64,000 bases of DNA from Rhodocyclales bacterium (GTDB taxonomy: Bacteria > Pseudomonadota > Gammaproteobacteria > Burkholderiales > Rhodocyclaceae), in the NCBI GenBank assembly GCA_016177805.1, contig JACOUN010000014.1, forward strand, positions 34,555 to 98,554, written 5' to 3'. Each line of letters opens with the position of its first letter. Within the stretch, counting starts at the first letter, position 1. The position numbers and the translations under genes are program-made. Below, piece after piece: positions 24,204 through 32,139 of the stretch. The notes under the pieces are model-generated. The model saw only the letters and a program-made list of their open reading frames with translations. It was not told the DNA's origin and searched no databases.

Positions 24204-27200
24204 GCCAACGCAACCGTCTCGACCACGGAGGGCGCGTCGACCGCTCCCGCCCGCTGCGCTTCACCTTCAACGGCGTCGCCTACCAGGGCTACGCCGGCGA
24301 CACGCTCGCCTCGGCGCTGCTCGCCAACGGCATCGACGTGGTCAACCGCAGCTTCAAGTATTCGCGCCCACGCGGCATCGTCGCCGCCGGGGCCGAGGAG
24401 CCGAACGCCATTTTCCAGCTCGGCGCGAGCGAAGCCGCCCAGGTGCCCAACGTGCGTGCCACCCAGCAGGCGCTCTACGACGGGCTGGTGGCGACCAGCA
24501 CCAACGGCTGGCCCAACGTCGAGCGCGACCTGATGGGCGTGGTGGGCGAGCTGGGCGGCCGCTTCATGCCGCCGGGCTTCTACTACAAGACCTTCATGGC
24601 GCCGGCGGCGATGTGGCCGAAGTACGAGAAGGTCATCCGCAAGGCCGCGGGCCTGGGCCGCAGCCCGAAGGAGCGTGACCCGGACATCTACGACCACGTG
24701 AACCGTCATTGCGACGTGCTCGTGGTCGGCGCCGGGCCGGCGGGGCTCGCGGCGGCGCTGGCCGCCGGGCGCAGCGGCGCGCGCGTGATCCTGTGCGACG
24801 AGCAGGAGGAGATGGGCGGCTCGCTCCTCGACTCGCGCGAGCAGATCGACGGCCGGCCCGCCCCTGAGTGGGGCGCGGCCGTGCTCGCCGAGCTTGCCGC
24901 GATGCCGGAGGTGCTGACCTTGTCGCGCACCACCGCCAACGGCTGCCACGACCACAACTTCGTGACCTTGCACGAGCGCCGCACCGAGCACCTTGCCGAC
25001 ACGGCGCCCACCTTCGGCGGACGCCGCCAGGTGCGCGCGCGCTTGCACCGCGTGCGCGCCGCGCGGGTGGTGCTCGCCACCGGCACCCACGAGCGCCCGC
25101 TGGTGTATGCCCACAACGACGTGCCGGGCAACATGGTGGCCGGCGCGATCTCCACCTACATCCGCCGCTACGCCGTTGCGCCGGGGCGGCGGCTGGTGCT
25201 GTCGACCACCAACGATCACGCCTACCGCGCCGCGCTCGACTGGCACGGAGCGGGGCGGGAGGTGGTGGCCATCGTCGACGCCCGCGACAACCCGAACGGC
25301 GACCTCGTCTCCGAGGCGCGTGCGCTGGGCATCCGCGTCATCACCGGCGCCGCGGTGATCGAGACGCGCGGCAAGAAGCGCGTGACGGCGGCGCTCGTCG
25401 CGCCGATCGACCCGGTCGGCTTCCGCGTGCGCGGCCCGGTCGAGGAGATTTCCTGCGACACGGTGGCGAGCTCCGGCGGCTACAGCCCGGTGGTGCACCT
25501 TGCCGCGCATACCGGGGCGCGCCCCGAGTGGCGCGACGACATCCTGGGGTTTGTGCCAGGCAAGGTGAGGGGCATGATTCCCGCCGGCGGGGTGAACGGG
25601 CGCATGGCGCTCGCCGAGGCACTTGCCGACGGGGTCGAGGCCGGCACACGGGCGCTCTCCGAGGCCGGTTTCAAACCCGGTGGCGTGATGCTGCCGCAGG
25701 TGCCGCGCGTGCGCGAAGGCCGCGCCGTGGCGCTCTACCAGGTGCCGCACGTGAAGCCCGCGATGCGTGCGCCCAAGCAGTTCGTCGACCAGCAGAACGA
25801 CGTCACCGCCGCCGGCATCGAACTTGCCACCCGCGAGGGCTTCGAGTCGATCGAGCATGTCAAGCGCTACACCGGCATGGGATTCGGCACCGACCAGGGC
25901 AAGCTCGGCAACATCAACGCCATGGCGATCGCGGCGCGCTGCCTCAAGCAGACGATTCCCGACACCGGCACCACCGTCTTCCGCCCGAACTACACGCCGA
26001 TCACCTTCGGCGCGATCGCCGGGCGGCACTGCCGCGAGTTCTTCGACCCGCGCCGCTACACCGCGCTGCATGCCTGGCACGTGGAGCATGGTGCGAAGTT
26101 CGAGGAAGTCGGCCAGTGGATGCGGCCGTGGTACTACCCGAGGGGCAACGAGACCATGGACGAGGCCGTCCAGCGCGAATGCCGCGCCGTGCGCGAGGGC
26201 GTCGGCATTCTCGACGCCTCGACCCTGGGCAAGATCGAGATCCAGGGCAAGGACGCGCGCGAGTTCCTCGGCCGGCTGTACACCAACCCGTGGGCCAAGC
26301 TGACCGTCGGCAAGTGCCGCTACGGCCTCATGTGCAAGGACGACGGCATGGTGATGGACGACGGCGTCACCGCCTGCCTGGGCGAGAACCACTTCCACAT
26401 GACCACCACCACCGGCGGCGCGGCGGCGGTGCTCGACTGGCTGGAGCTGTGGCACCAGACCGAATGGCCCGAGCTGGAGGTGTACTTCAACTCGGTTACC
26501 GACCACTGGGCGGCGATGGCCATCAACGGCCCCAACGCCCGCAAGCTGCTCGCCGAGCTGACCGACATCGATCTGGCCAACGAGCGGTTCGGCTTCATGG
26601 ACTGGTGTGCGGGCACGGTGGCCGGGGTGCCGGCGCGGGTGTTCCGCATCTCCTTCACCGGTGAACTCTCCTACGAGATCAACGTGCAGGCCAACCACGC
26701 CATGCACGTGTGGGAGGCGCTGTTCGAGAAGGGCGGGAAGTACGGCCTCACCCCCTACGGCACCGAGACCATGCATGTGCTGCGCGCCGAGAAGGGCTTC
26801 ATCATCGTCGGCCAGGACACCGACGGCTCGGTGACGCCCGAGGATCTCGGCATGCAGTGGTGCGTGGGCTACAAGAAGCCGTTCTCGTGGATCGGGCGGC
26901 GCGCGCTGTCGCGCCCCGACACCAAGCGCGGGGACCGCAAGCAACTGGTCGGCCTCAAGCCGCGCGACCCCCGGCTGGTGCTGCAGGAGGGGGCGCAGAT
27001 CGTGCTCGAGAGGCAGATCCGGATTCCGATGCCGATGGTCGGTCACGTGACCTCCAGCTATTTCAGCCCGACACTGGGTCACGGCTTCGCGCTGGCGCTG
27101 GTCAAGGGCGGCAGCCAGCGCATCGGCCAGACGGTCTATCTGCCGATGCCCGACGGCAAGGTGCATGAGGCCGAGGTGGTGAGCCCGGTCTTCTACGACT

Positions 27201-27226
27201 CCAAGGGAGACCGCCAAAATGTCTGA
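24200..27226 (+). CDS. soxA: Sarcosine oxidase alpha subunit
   Basis: 1008 residues. The N-terminus is a Fer2-like domain (LRFTFNGVAYQGYAGDTLAS, then NRSFKYSRPRG). A NAD/FAD-type Rossmann module follows (DVLVVGAGPAGLAAALAAGR, near 172-190). The C-terminal 400 residues are a T-protein-like folate-binding domain (for example GILDASTLGKIEIQGKDARE and FTGELSYEINVQ). This order equals that of heterotetrameric sarcosine oxidase alpha. The folate domain makes methylene-THF. The start is fixed by the ATGA overlap with soxD. Confidence 0.95.
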   Translation: MSQRNRLDHGGRVDRSRPLRFTFNGVAYQGYAGDTLASALLANGIDVVNRSFKYSRPRGIVAAGAEEPNAIFQLGASEAAQVPNVRATQQALYDGLVATSTNGWPNVERDLMGVVGELGGRFMPPGFYYKTFMAPAAMWPKYEKVIRKAAGLGRSPKERDPDIYDHVNRHCDVLVVGAGPAGLAAALAAGRSGARVILCDEQEEMGGSLLDSREQIDGRPAPEWGAAVLAELAAMPEVLTLSRTTANGCHDHNFVTLHERRTEHLADTAPTFGGRRQVRARLHRVRAARVVLATGTHERPLVYAHNDVPGNMVAGAISTYIRRYAVAPGRRLVLSTTNDHAYRAALDWHGAGREVVAIVDARDNPNGDLVSEARALGIRVITGAAVIETRGKKRVTAALVAPIDPVGFRVRGPVEEISCDTVASSGGYSPVVHLAAHTGARPEWRDDILGFVPGKVRGMIPAGGVNGRMALAEALADGVEAGTRALSEAGFKPGGVMLPQVPRVREGRAVALYQVPHVKPAMRAPKQFVDQQNDVTAAGIELATREGFESIEHVKRYTGMGFGTDQGKLGNINAMAIAARCLKQTIPDTGTTVFRPNYTPITFGAIAGRHCREFFDPRRYTALHAWHVEHGAKFEEVGQWMRPWYYPRGNETMDEAVQRECRAVREGVGILDASTLGKIEIQGKDAREFLGRLYTNPWAKLTVGKCRYGLMCKDDGMVMDDGVTACLGENHFHMTTTTGGAAAVLDWLELWHQTEWPELEVYFNSVTDHWAAMAINGPNARKLLAELTDIDLANERFGFMDWCAGTVAGVPARVFRISFTGELSYEINVQANHAMHVWEALFEKGGKYGLTPYGTETMHVLRAEKGFIIVGQDTDGSVTPEDLGMQWCVGYKKPFSWIGRRALSRPDTKRGDRKQLVGLKPRDPRLVLQEGAQIVLERQIRIPMPMVGHVTSSYFSPTLGHGFALALVKGGSQRIGQTVYLPMPDGKVHEAEVVSPVFYDSKGDRQNV

Positions 27227-27857
27227 TCTTGCGATTTTCGATGTCAATCCGGCCGCGCGCATCAAGTCCGAATCACCGTTGAGCATGAGCCGTGCCACGG
27301 TGTCGACGCTCCGCCTCCCGCAGGGCGCCGGCGTGGTGATCCGCGAGCGCGCCTTCCTGGGCCACCTCGTCCTGCGCGGCAGGGTGTCGGACTCCGCCTT
27401 CGTCGCGGGGGTCGAGGAGACGCTGGGGCTCTCGCTGCCGCTCAAGGCGGGCGGTCTTTCGATCGGCGGCAAGGACGAGGCGAGCATCCAGTGGGTGTCG
27501 CCCGACGAGTGGCTGATCATCGTCGCCAGCGGGCGCGAGTTCGAGACCGAGACGCGGCTGCGCGCGTGCCTCGCCGGCCACTTCGCGGTCATGAACGTCA
27601 GCGGCGGCCAGACCGTGCTTGAACTCGCCGGCCCGGCCGTGCGCGAGGTGCTGATGAAGTGCACGCCCTACGACGTGCATCCGCGCAACTTCCCGGTCGG
27701 CAAGGGGGTGAGTGCCGTGTTCGCCAAGAGCAACGCGATCATCCGGCGCGTCGCCGACGAGCGCTGGGAACTCGTGGTGCGCCGCAGCTTCGCCGACTAC
27801 CTGTACCGCTGGGTGCTGGACGCGAGCGAAGAGTTCGGCGTCTACGTGGCCGAATGA
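27219..27857 (+). CDS. soxG: Sarcosine oxidase gamma subunit
   Basis: 212 residues, overlapping soxA by eight bases. The fold is GcvT-like; the visible conserved stretch is WVSPDEWLIIVASG and the later VMNVSGGQTVLELAGPAVRE. It completes the heterotetramer. A further ATG overlaps its stop (ATGA at 27854) and opens a short frame without protein-like features, which I do not call. Confidence 0.93.
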   Translation: MSDLAIFDVNPAARIKSESPLSMSRATVSTLRLPQGAGVVIRERAFLGHLVLRGRVSDSAFVAGVEETLGLSLPLKAGGLSIGGKDEASIQWVSPDEWLIIVASGREFETETRLRACLAGHFAVMNVSGGQTVLELAGPAVREVLMKCTPYDVHPRNFPVGKGVSAVFAKSNAIIRRVADERWELVVRRSFADYLYRWVLDASEEFGVYVAE

Positions 27858-27985
27858 GGCCCGTCGTGCCGATGACCCCCGTCCCCGCGATGCCGCAGGC
27901 CGGCGACGACAGCATCTTCGTGCGCGGGCCGCGCGCCGATGCGTTGGCGCGCGGCTCACTCAGAAGGGGCGCTGGATCGCGATTT

Positions 27986-29029
27986 TCAGTGGGCGTGGCG
28001 GTGATGGATGTCCGGATAGTGCGGATGCTTGTGCACCAGCGCTTCATGACGGTGCCGGTGTTCGTGTGGCGCGTCGCTGTTCCACTCGAAGTCATGGTGG
28101 TGCCGGTGATGTTCGTCGTGAATGTGGCGGTGACTGTGCTCCATCGGTTCATGAGCGTGTTCGTGCTCGTGGTGTTCGGTCAGGTGCAGCCACACTCCGC
28201 ATGCCATCAAGGCCGCCGCGAGCCAGAACGCGAACGAGGTCGATTCGCCCAGCAGGACGAGCGACACCGCGGCGCCGATGAAGGGTGCGGTGGAGAAGTA
28301 GGCGCCGGTGCGAGCCGTACCCAGCCCGCGCAGCGCTAGCACGAACAGCACGAGGCTGATGCCGTATCCGAGCAGCCCGACGGTCATGGTGCCGAGCAGG
28401 ATCGGGGCGCCCGGCAAGGTCGCGCCGAGCGCGAGCGCCAACCCGGCGTTGACGACGCCCGCCATGGTGCCCTTGGTGCCCGCGATGAACAGCGCGTCCG
28501 ACGCGGAGACTCGCCGCGTGAGGTTGTTGTCGACCGCCCAGCACAGGCAACCCGCGACGATCGCGAGCGGCCCCATCCAGTCGCTCGGGCCAGCCGGGCC
28601 GCCCGACCAGGACAACGCGACCCCGCCGGCCACGATGGCGAGCATCCCGAACACGATGCGGCGGTCGGCGTTTTCCTTGAAGACGACCCAGGCGATGACC
28701 GCAGTCAGGACCGCTTCGAGGTTGAGCAACAGGGAGGCGGTCGATGCGCTGGTACGGGTCAGACCGAACATCAAGGCCAGCGGCCCCAGCACCCCGCCAA
28801 AGAAGATCGCCGCCACCAGCCAGGGCCACTCGCCGGCGGCCAGGCCAGACGGCTTCCAGCCCCGGTCGCGGATCAAGCGGGCCGCGGCAAGCCCCAGTCC
28901 GCTACCCAGGTAAAGCAGCCCCGCGAGGAGCCAGGGGGACAGCTCGCCGAGGAGCAGCTTGGCAAACGGGGTGCTTGCGCCGAACAACGCGGCCGCGAGC
29001 AGGGCATGGATCACGTGGATATTCTTCAT
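27986..29029 (-). CDS. DMT/EamA-family transporter with a histidine-rich C-terminal tail
   Basis: 347 residues. The first 290 residues hold ten membrane segments in two EamA repeats (FGASTPFAKLLLGELSPWLL in the first, VDNNLTRRVSASDALFIAG at the second). The last 55 residues are a soluble tail with over twenty histidines mixed with Asp/Glu (EHHEHEHAHEPMEHSHRH, HDEHHRHHHDFEW). EamA proteins usually export metabolites. The tail strongly suggests binding of a transition metal such as zinc, nickel, cobalt or copper, either as cargo or as sensor. I chose ATG 29029, directly before the first membrane segment. The gene is convergent with soxG. Confidence 0.82.
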   Translation of the reverse strand: MKNIHVIHALLAAALFGASTPFAKLLLGELSPWLLAGLLYLGSGLGLAAARLIRDRGWKPSGLAAGEWPWLVAAIFFGGVLGPLALMFGLTRTSASTASLLLNLEAVLTAVIAWVVFKENADRRIVFGMLAIVAGGVALSWSGGPAGPSDWMGPLAIVAGCLCWAVDNNLTRRVSASDALFIAGTKGTMAGVVNAGLALALGATLPGAPILLGTMTVGLLGYGISLVLFVLALRGLGTARTGAYFSTAPFIGAAVSLVLLGESTSFAFWLAAALMACGVWLHLTEHHEHEHAHEPMEHSHRHIHDEHHRHHHDFEWNSDAPHEHRHRHEALVHKHPHYPDIHHRHAH

Positions 29030-29121
29030 CGTCGTTACATCATGACAGTCGCAGAAAACGAAGCGGACGCGGACGACACGACCGCGCCGCTGGCGTCGGC
29101 GGGAAGTCCGCAACGCCCAAC

Positions 29122-29136
29122 GTACAGTATTTGTAC
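29122..29136. promoter_or_regulatory. Operator-like palindrome upstream of the His-rich transporter
   Basis: GTACA-N5-TGTAC, perfect arms with a 5-base AT-rich centre, 93 bases upstream of the transporter start and 191 bases upstream of the divergent membrane-protein gene. A metal-responsive repressor is a possible ligand; this is inference from size, symmetry and neighbours. Confidence 0.35.
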
Positions 29137-29326
29137 TACAAGTTGGAGGCGGGTGAATTCGATACACTGTTCCATACGGTGCAGGCCGTGGAACCTTGTG
29201 CCGGTGTGCTCATGCGCCTGAACTTGCGTCACGGATCGAGATTGGCGGGCGGGGCAGGGCAGCCCAGCGTGAGCCGGCTGGCTGGGCAAGTCATCCAGAC
29301 CACCTCTGATAACAGGAGTAGCGACG

Positions 29327-30139
29327 ATGCGCAGCGCGCTCAGGGGCATACTGCTGACCGCGATCATCGCGGTCATGGTTGCCGCTTCATGGCTGGGGCC
29401 GCTCGACCGGCCCGCCACGGAACAGATCGACGCCGGGCTGAAACGGGCGCTGGTCAGCTTTGCCACCGCCCGTGTGCTCAATGGCGCGATCTCGGTGGCG
29501 CAGGGTACCGAGATATCGGCCCAGCCGCTCGGGGTCGGGGTGAACTTCGCCCCTGGTCAGATACTCGATCCGGTCAACGACCTGGTCGAACAGTTTTCCA
29601 ACCTGATGCTGGCCGCGAGCATCGCCTTCGGTGTGCAGAAGCTGCTGGTCGGCATCGGCGCCTACTGGGTGATATCGCTGGCACTGAGCGTGCTCGCGGT
29701 GGGATGGCTGGGCGCCTATCTGGTGAGCGGGAAAGCGCCGGGGTGGCTGCAACGCGCGCTGCTCGTTTTGGTGCTGGTGCGCTTTGCGGTGCCGGTGGTC
29801 ACGCTTGGCACCGATGCGGTGTTCCAGCGGTTTCTGGCGCCCGATTACGCCTCCAGCCAACAGATGATCGAATCCGCCTCGGGCCAGGCGTCGCGCCTGA
29901 GTTCCGACATTCCCAGCGCGGCGACGCCGGGGCTGGTCGACCAGGTCAAGGGCTGGTGGGCGCAAGGTTCCGACGCGATGGCCAGTTTCACCGAGTTCAA
30001 ACGCGCCGCCGAAGTTGCAACCGAGCACGTGATCCGCCTCGGCGCGATCTTTGTGCTCCAGACGTTGGTGCTGCCGTTGTTGTTGCTATGGGCGTTGTAT
30101 GCGGTGGCGAAAGGGGTGCTGGTGCAGGACAGGCAGTAA
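29327..30139 (+). CDS. Conserved-looking inner-membrane protein of unknown function
   Basis: 270 residues. Hydrophobic segments are at about 8-24, 92-112, 118-135, 143-165 and 238-260. Between the last two is a soluble stretch rich in Ser/Ala/Gln (SSQQMIESASGQASRLSSD). AGGAG precedes the ATG. I do not recognise a family; there is no transport or enzyme motif. It is divergent from the His-rich transporter, with which it shares an intergenic region. Confidence 0.7.
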   Translation: MRSALRGILLTAIIAVMVAASWLGPLDRPATEQIDAGLKRALVSFATARVLNGAISVAQGTEISAQPLGVGVNFAPGQILDPVNDLVEQFSNLMLAASIAFGVQKLLVGIGAYWVISLALSVLAVGWLGAYLVSGKAPGWLQRALLVLVLVRFAVPVVTLGTDAVFQRFLAPDYASSQQMIESASGQASRLSSDIPSAATPGLVDQVKGWWAQGSDAMASFTEFKRAAEVATEHVIRLGAIFVLQTLVLPLLLLWALYAVAKGVLVQDRQ

Positions 30140-30233
30140 CGGACCTTGATCAGCTTTCTGTCTAGTGAATCGATGTTTACATAATACACATTATGGCGGT
30201 TTTGGAACGCACTAAACGGCCACTATCCCAAAC

Positions 30234-31172
30234 TCAATCCCAAGTACGCTCGCCGTATACCAGCACTTGGTTGCGGCCTTCTTCCTTGGCGCGATATAGC
30301 GCCTGGTCCGCATGCCTGACCAGCTCTTCCGCGCGTCCATCGGCGCGGCATTCGGCCACGCCGAGCGATGCGGTGATGCGCTCCATGTCGGGAAACGCAT
30401 GGTTTTCGATTTCGGTGCGTATGCTCTCGGCGAGCGCGGCGGCCCCGGCCCGGGGGGTTTCGGTGCAGATGATCATGAATTCTTCGCCGCCCCAGCGCCC
30501 CACCGTATCCAGCGCGCGCACGTTCTGTCGAAGGATGCGCGCGATGTCGCGCAGTACTTCATCACCGCGCTGATGCCCGTAGGTGTCGTTGACGCGCTTG
30601 AAGTGATCGACGTCGATGATGATCAAGGACAGTGCCGATCCGGTTCGTTGCGCGCGCAGGCATTCGCGCTCCAGAACTTCATCGAGCTTGCGGCGGTTGA
30701 AGATGTCGGTGAGCCGGTCCGTGATGGAGAGGGTTTCCAGTTGCTGGTTCTTGAACGCCAGCTCGGCATGCGCCGCGGCCAGATTGTTCTGCGCTTCCTT
30801 GACCGCACCGATGTCGAGTGCGATCGAGTACATCGCGGTCCGTCCGTCGGACAAGGCCATGGTGCCCTCGTGAAGCTGGTACCAACGGTCGTCGGCTTCG
30901 TCGAAGCGCTCGTAGGTCAGCACTTGGCCGTTGGGCTGGCCGTCGGCGTCGATGAGTTGTGGTACGGGGCAATTGAGGCAGGGGCGACTTTCCTGGTAGA
31001 TCTCTTCGTAACACTGTAGCCCCACGTCGGCGCCCCGCGCGCCGCGCGCGTTGGAATAGACCACCTGGCGCGCCGCCACGTCGACCACGTAGACCCTGAA
31101 GGGGGCAAGGTCGAGGATGTCCCAGGTGGTCAACTGGCCGCGCGGAATCTGTTCGTGATGGTCATCGGTCAT
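30234..31172 (-). CDS. PAS-GGDEF diguanylate cyclase
   Basis: 312 residues. Makes cyclic-di-GMP from two GTP. The N-terminal PAS-like domain (about 18-125) has cysteines C54, C65 and C68 (ESRPCLNCPVP), a CxxC arrangement seen in some redox- or metal-sensing PAS domains. A short coiled linker (126-150) leads to the GGDEF domain. The active-site loop is GGEEF (228-232) and the inhibitory site RALD (219-222) lies exactly five residues before it, so it is probably active and product-inhibited. No membrane segment is present. It is the last of four signalling genes on this strand, 39 bases after a CheY-like receiver. Confidence 0.92.
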   Translation of the reverse strand: MTDDHHEQIPRGQLTTWDILDLAPFRVYVVDVAARQVVYSNARGARGADVGLQCYEEIYQESRPCLNCPVPQLIDADGQPNGQVLTYERFDEADDRWYQLHEGTMALSDGRTAMYSIALDIGAVKEAQNNLAAAHAELAFKNQQLETLSITDRLTDIFNRRKLDEVLERECLRAQRTGSALSLIIIDVDHFKRVNDTYGHQRGDEVLRDIARILRQNVRALDTVGRWGGEEFMIICTETPRAGAAALAESIRTEIENHAFPDMERITASLGVAECRADGRAEELVRHADQALYRAKEEGRNQVLVYGERTWD

Positions 31173-31211
31173 GGTGGTGGGCGCCTGGTGCGGCGGCAGA
31201 TCTTGCGCTGG

Positions 31212-31616
31212 TCATGCGTCGGAGCTGGCTTGGGTGTCGTGGCTGGCGCGGCGCTTGAGCGACATCGAGATGACCTCTTCCAGCTTGTCCTGGCGAAAGG
31301 GTTTGAGAACATAGCCTTTCGCGCCGGCCTGGAGTGCGTCGAGCACCATTTTTTCCTGTCCATGCGACGTTACCATCACGATCAGGGCTTGCGGAAAGCG
31401 ATCGCGGATCAACCGCGTGGCCTCGATGCCATCCATGTCGGGCATGGTGATATCCATGGTCACCAGGTCCGGCGCGCACTCGGCGTAGGCCTGTAGCGCT
31501 TCCCTGCCCGTTCCGGCGGTCCGCACCACGGTGTGTCCGAGCTGGTCGAGCATGGCGGATAGCTTCTTGATGGTGATCAGAGAGTCGTCAACCACCAGTA
31601 TCTTCAAGGATTCCAT
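31212..31616 (-). CDS. CheY-like single-domain response regulator
   Basis: 134 residues, a receiver domain only. The acidic pocket is VVDDSL, the phospho-acceptor aspartate is in LVTMDITMPDMDG, the conserved Ser/Thr is in MVTSHGQ and the lysine in VLKPF. It has no output domain, so it must act on a partner. The CheA-like kinase and CheX upstream are the likely phosphodonor and phosphatase. The start at ATG 31616 lies four bases after the CheX stop; a TTG at 31649 would overlap that gene. Confidence 0.9.
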   Translation of the reverse strand: MESLKILVVDDSLITIKKLSAMLDQLGHTVVRTAGTGREALQAYAECAPDLVTMDITMPDMDGIEATRLIRDRFPQALIVMVTSHGQEKMVLDALQAGAKGYVLKPFRQDKLEEVISMSLKRRASHDTQASSDA

Positions 31617-31620
31617 ATCG

Positions 31621-32139
31621 TCAATCCACGTAATCGAGCTTGTCGTCAAAGAGTTCCGTCGGCCCGACCAGATTGATGTCCAGACACCCGAAGTCGGTAT
31701 GAACGGTGCGGCTGATGAACGTGGCGTTCTTCATGCGCTGGATGCGCTTGGCCTGATCGAGCACCACGGGCGGGGTGAGCGAGATGCGCTGGTCGGCTTG
31801 CTGGAAGTCGGCGGTGCAATTGCCGATCACGGTATTGACGATTTCGGCGACGACCGATCCGCGATACAGATCTTCCTCGCCGGGGGCGACATCCATGCCT
31901 TCGGTCATGCGTTGATAGAGCACGTTGGCAAGTTCGCGCTCGAAGCTGAACGCGACCAGCAGGTTGACCGGCCCGCCGACTCCGACGATAGCCGTCAGGT
32001 CGTGAATGGCAAGCAGTTCGATGTTTCCGCTGTCGCGACTGATTCCACGCACGTCTATCCCGAACTCTTCCGCTAGATAGCTGCGCGTGCGTGCAAGCGT
32101 CGCGGTGACAACGTCCCTGATCAACTGCTTTTCCGGCAT
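31621..32139 (-). CDS. cheX-like: CheX-type CheY-P phosphatase
   Basis: 172 residues. The CheC/CheX active-site pair appears as EIVNTVIGN (E99 and N102), inside a helix, with the single-site layout of CheX. A second such helix is not seen, so CheX fits better than CheC. The role would be to dephosphorylate the receiver encoded next to it. It overlaps the kinase gene by 19 bases. ATG 32139 is chosen because the upstream extension of the frame lies inside the kinase gene and is not protein-like. Confidence 0.85.
   Translation of the reverse strand: MPEKQLIRDVVTATLARTRSYLAEEFGIDVRGISRDSGNIELLAIHDLTAIVGVGGPVNLLVAFSFERELANVLYQRMTEGMDVAPGEEDLYRGSVVAEIVNTVIGNCTADFQQADQRISLTPPVVLDQAKRIQRMKNATFISRTVHTDFGCLDINLVGPTELFDDKLDYVD

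Noticed and set aside
24146..27664. A very long open frame (about 1170 codons) antisense to soxA
   Set aside because: It mirrors soxA in a GC-rich gene. Its translation is low-complexity (Arg/His/Ala/Gly/Val-rich) with no motifs, while the sense strand is unmistakable sarcosine oxidase.
29006..29221. Small plus-strand frame upstream of the membrane protein
   Set aside because: It overlaps the start of the His-rich transporter gene antisense, lacks a ribosome-binding site and has no protein-like features.
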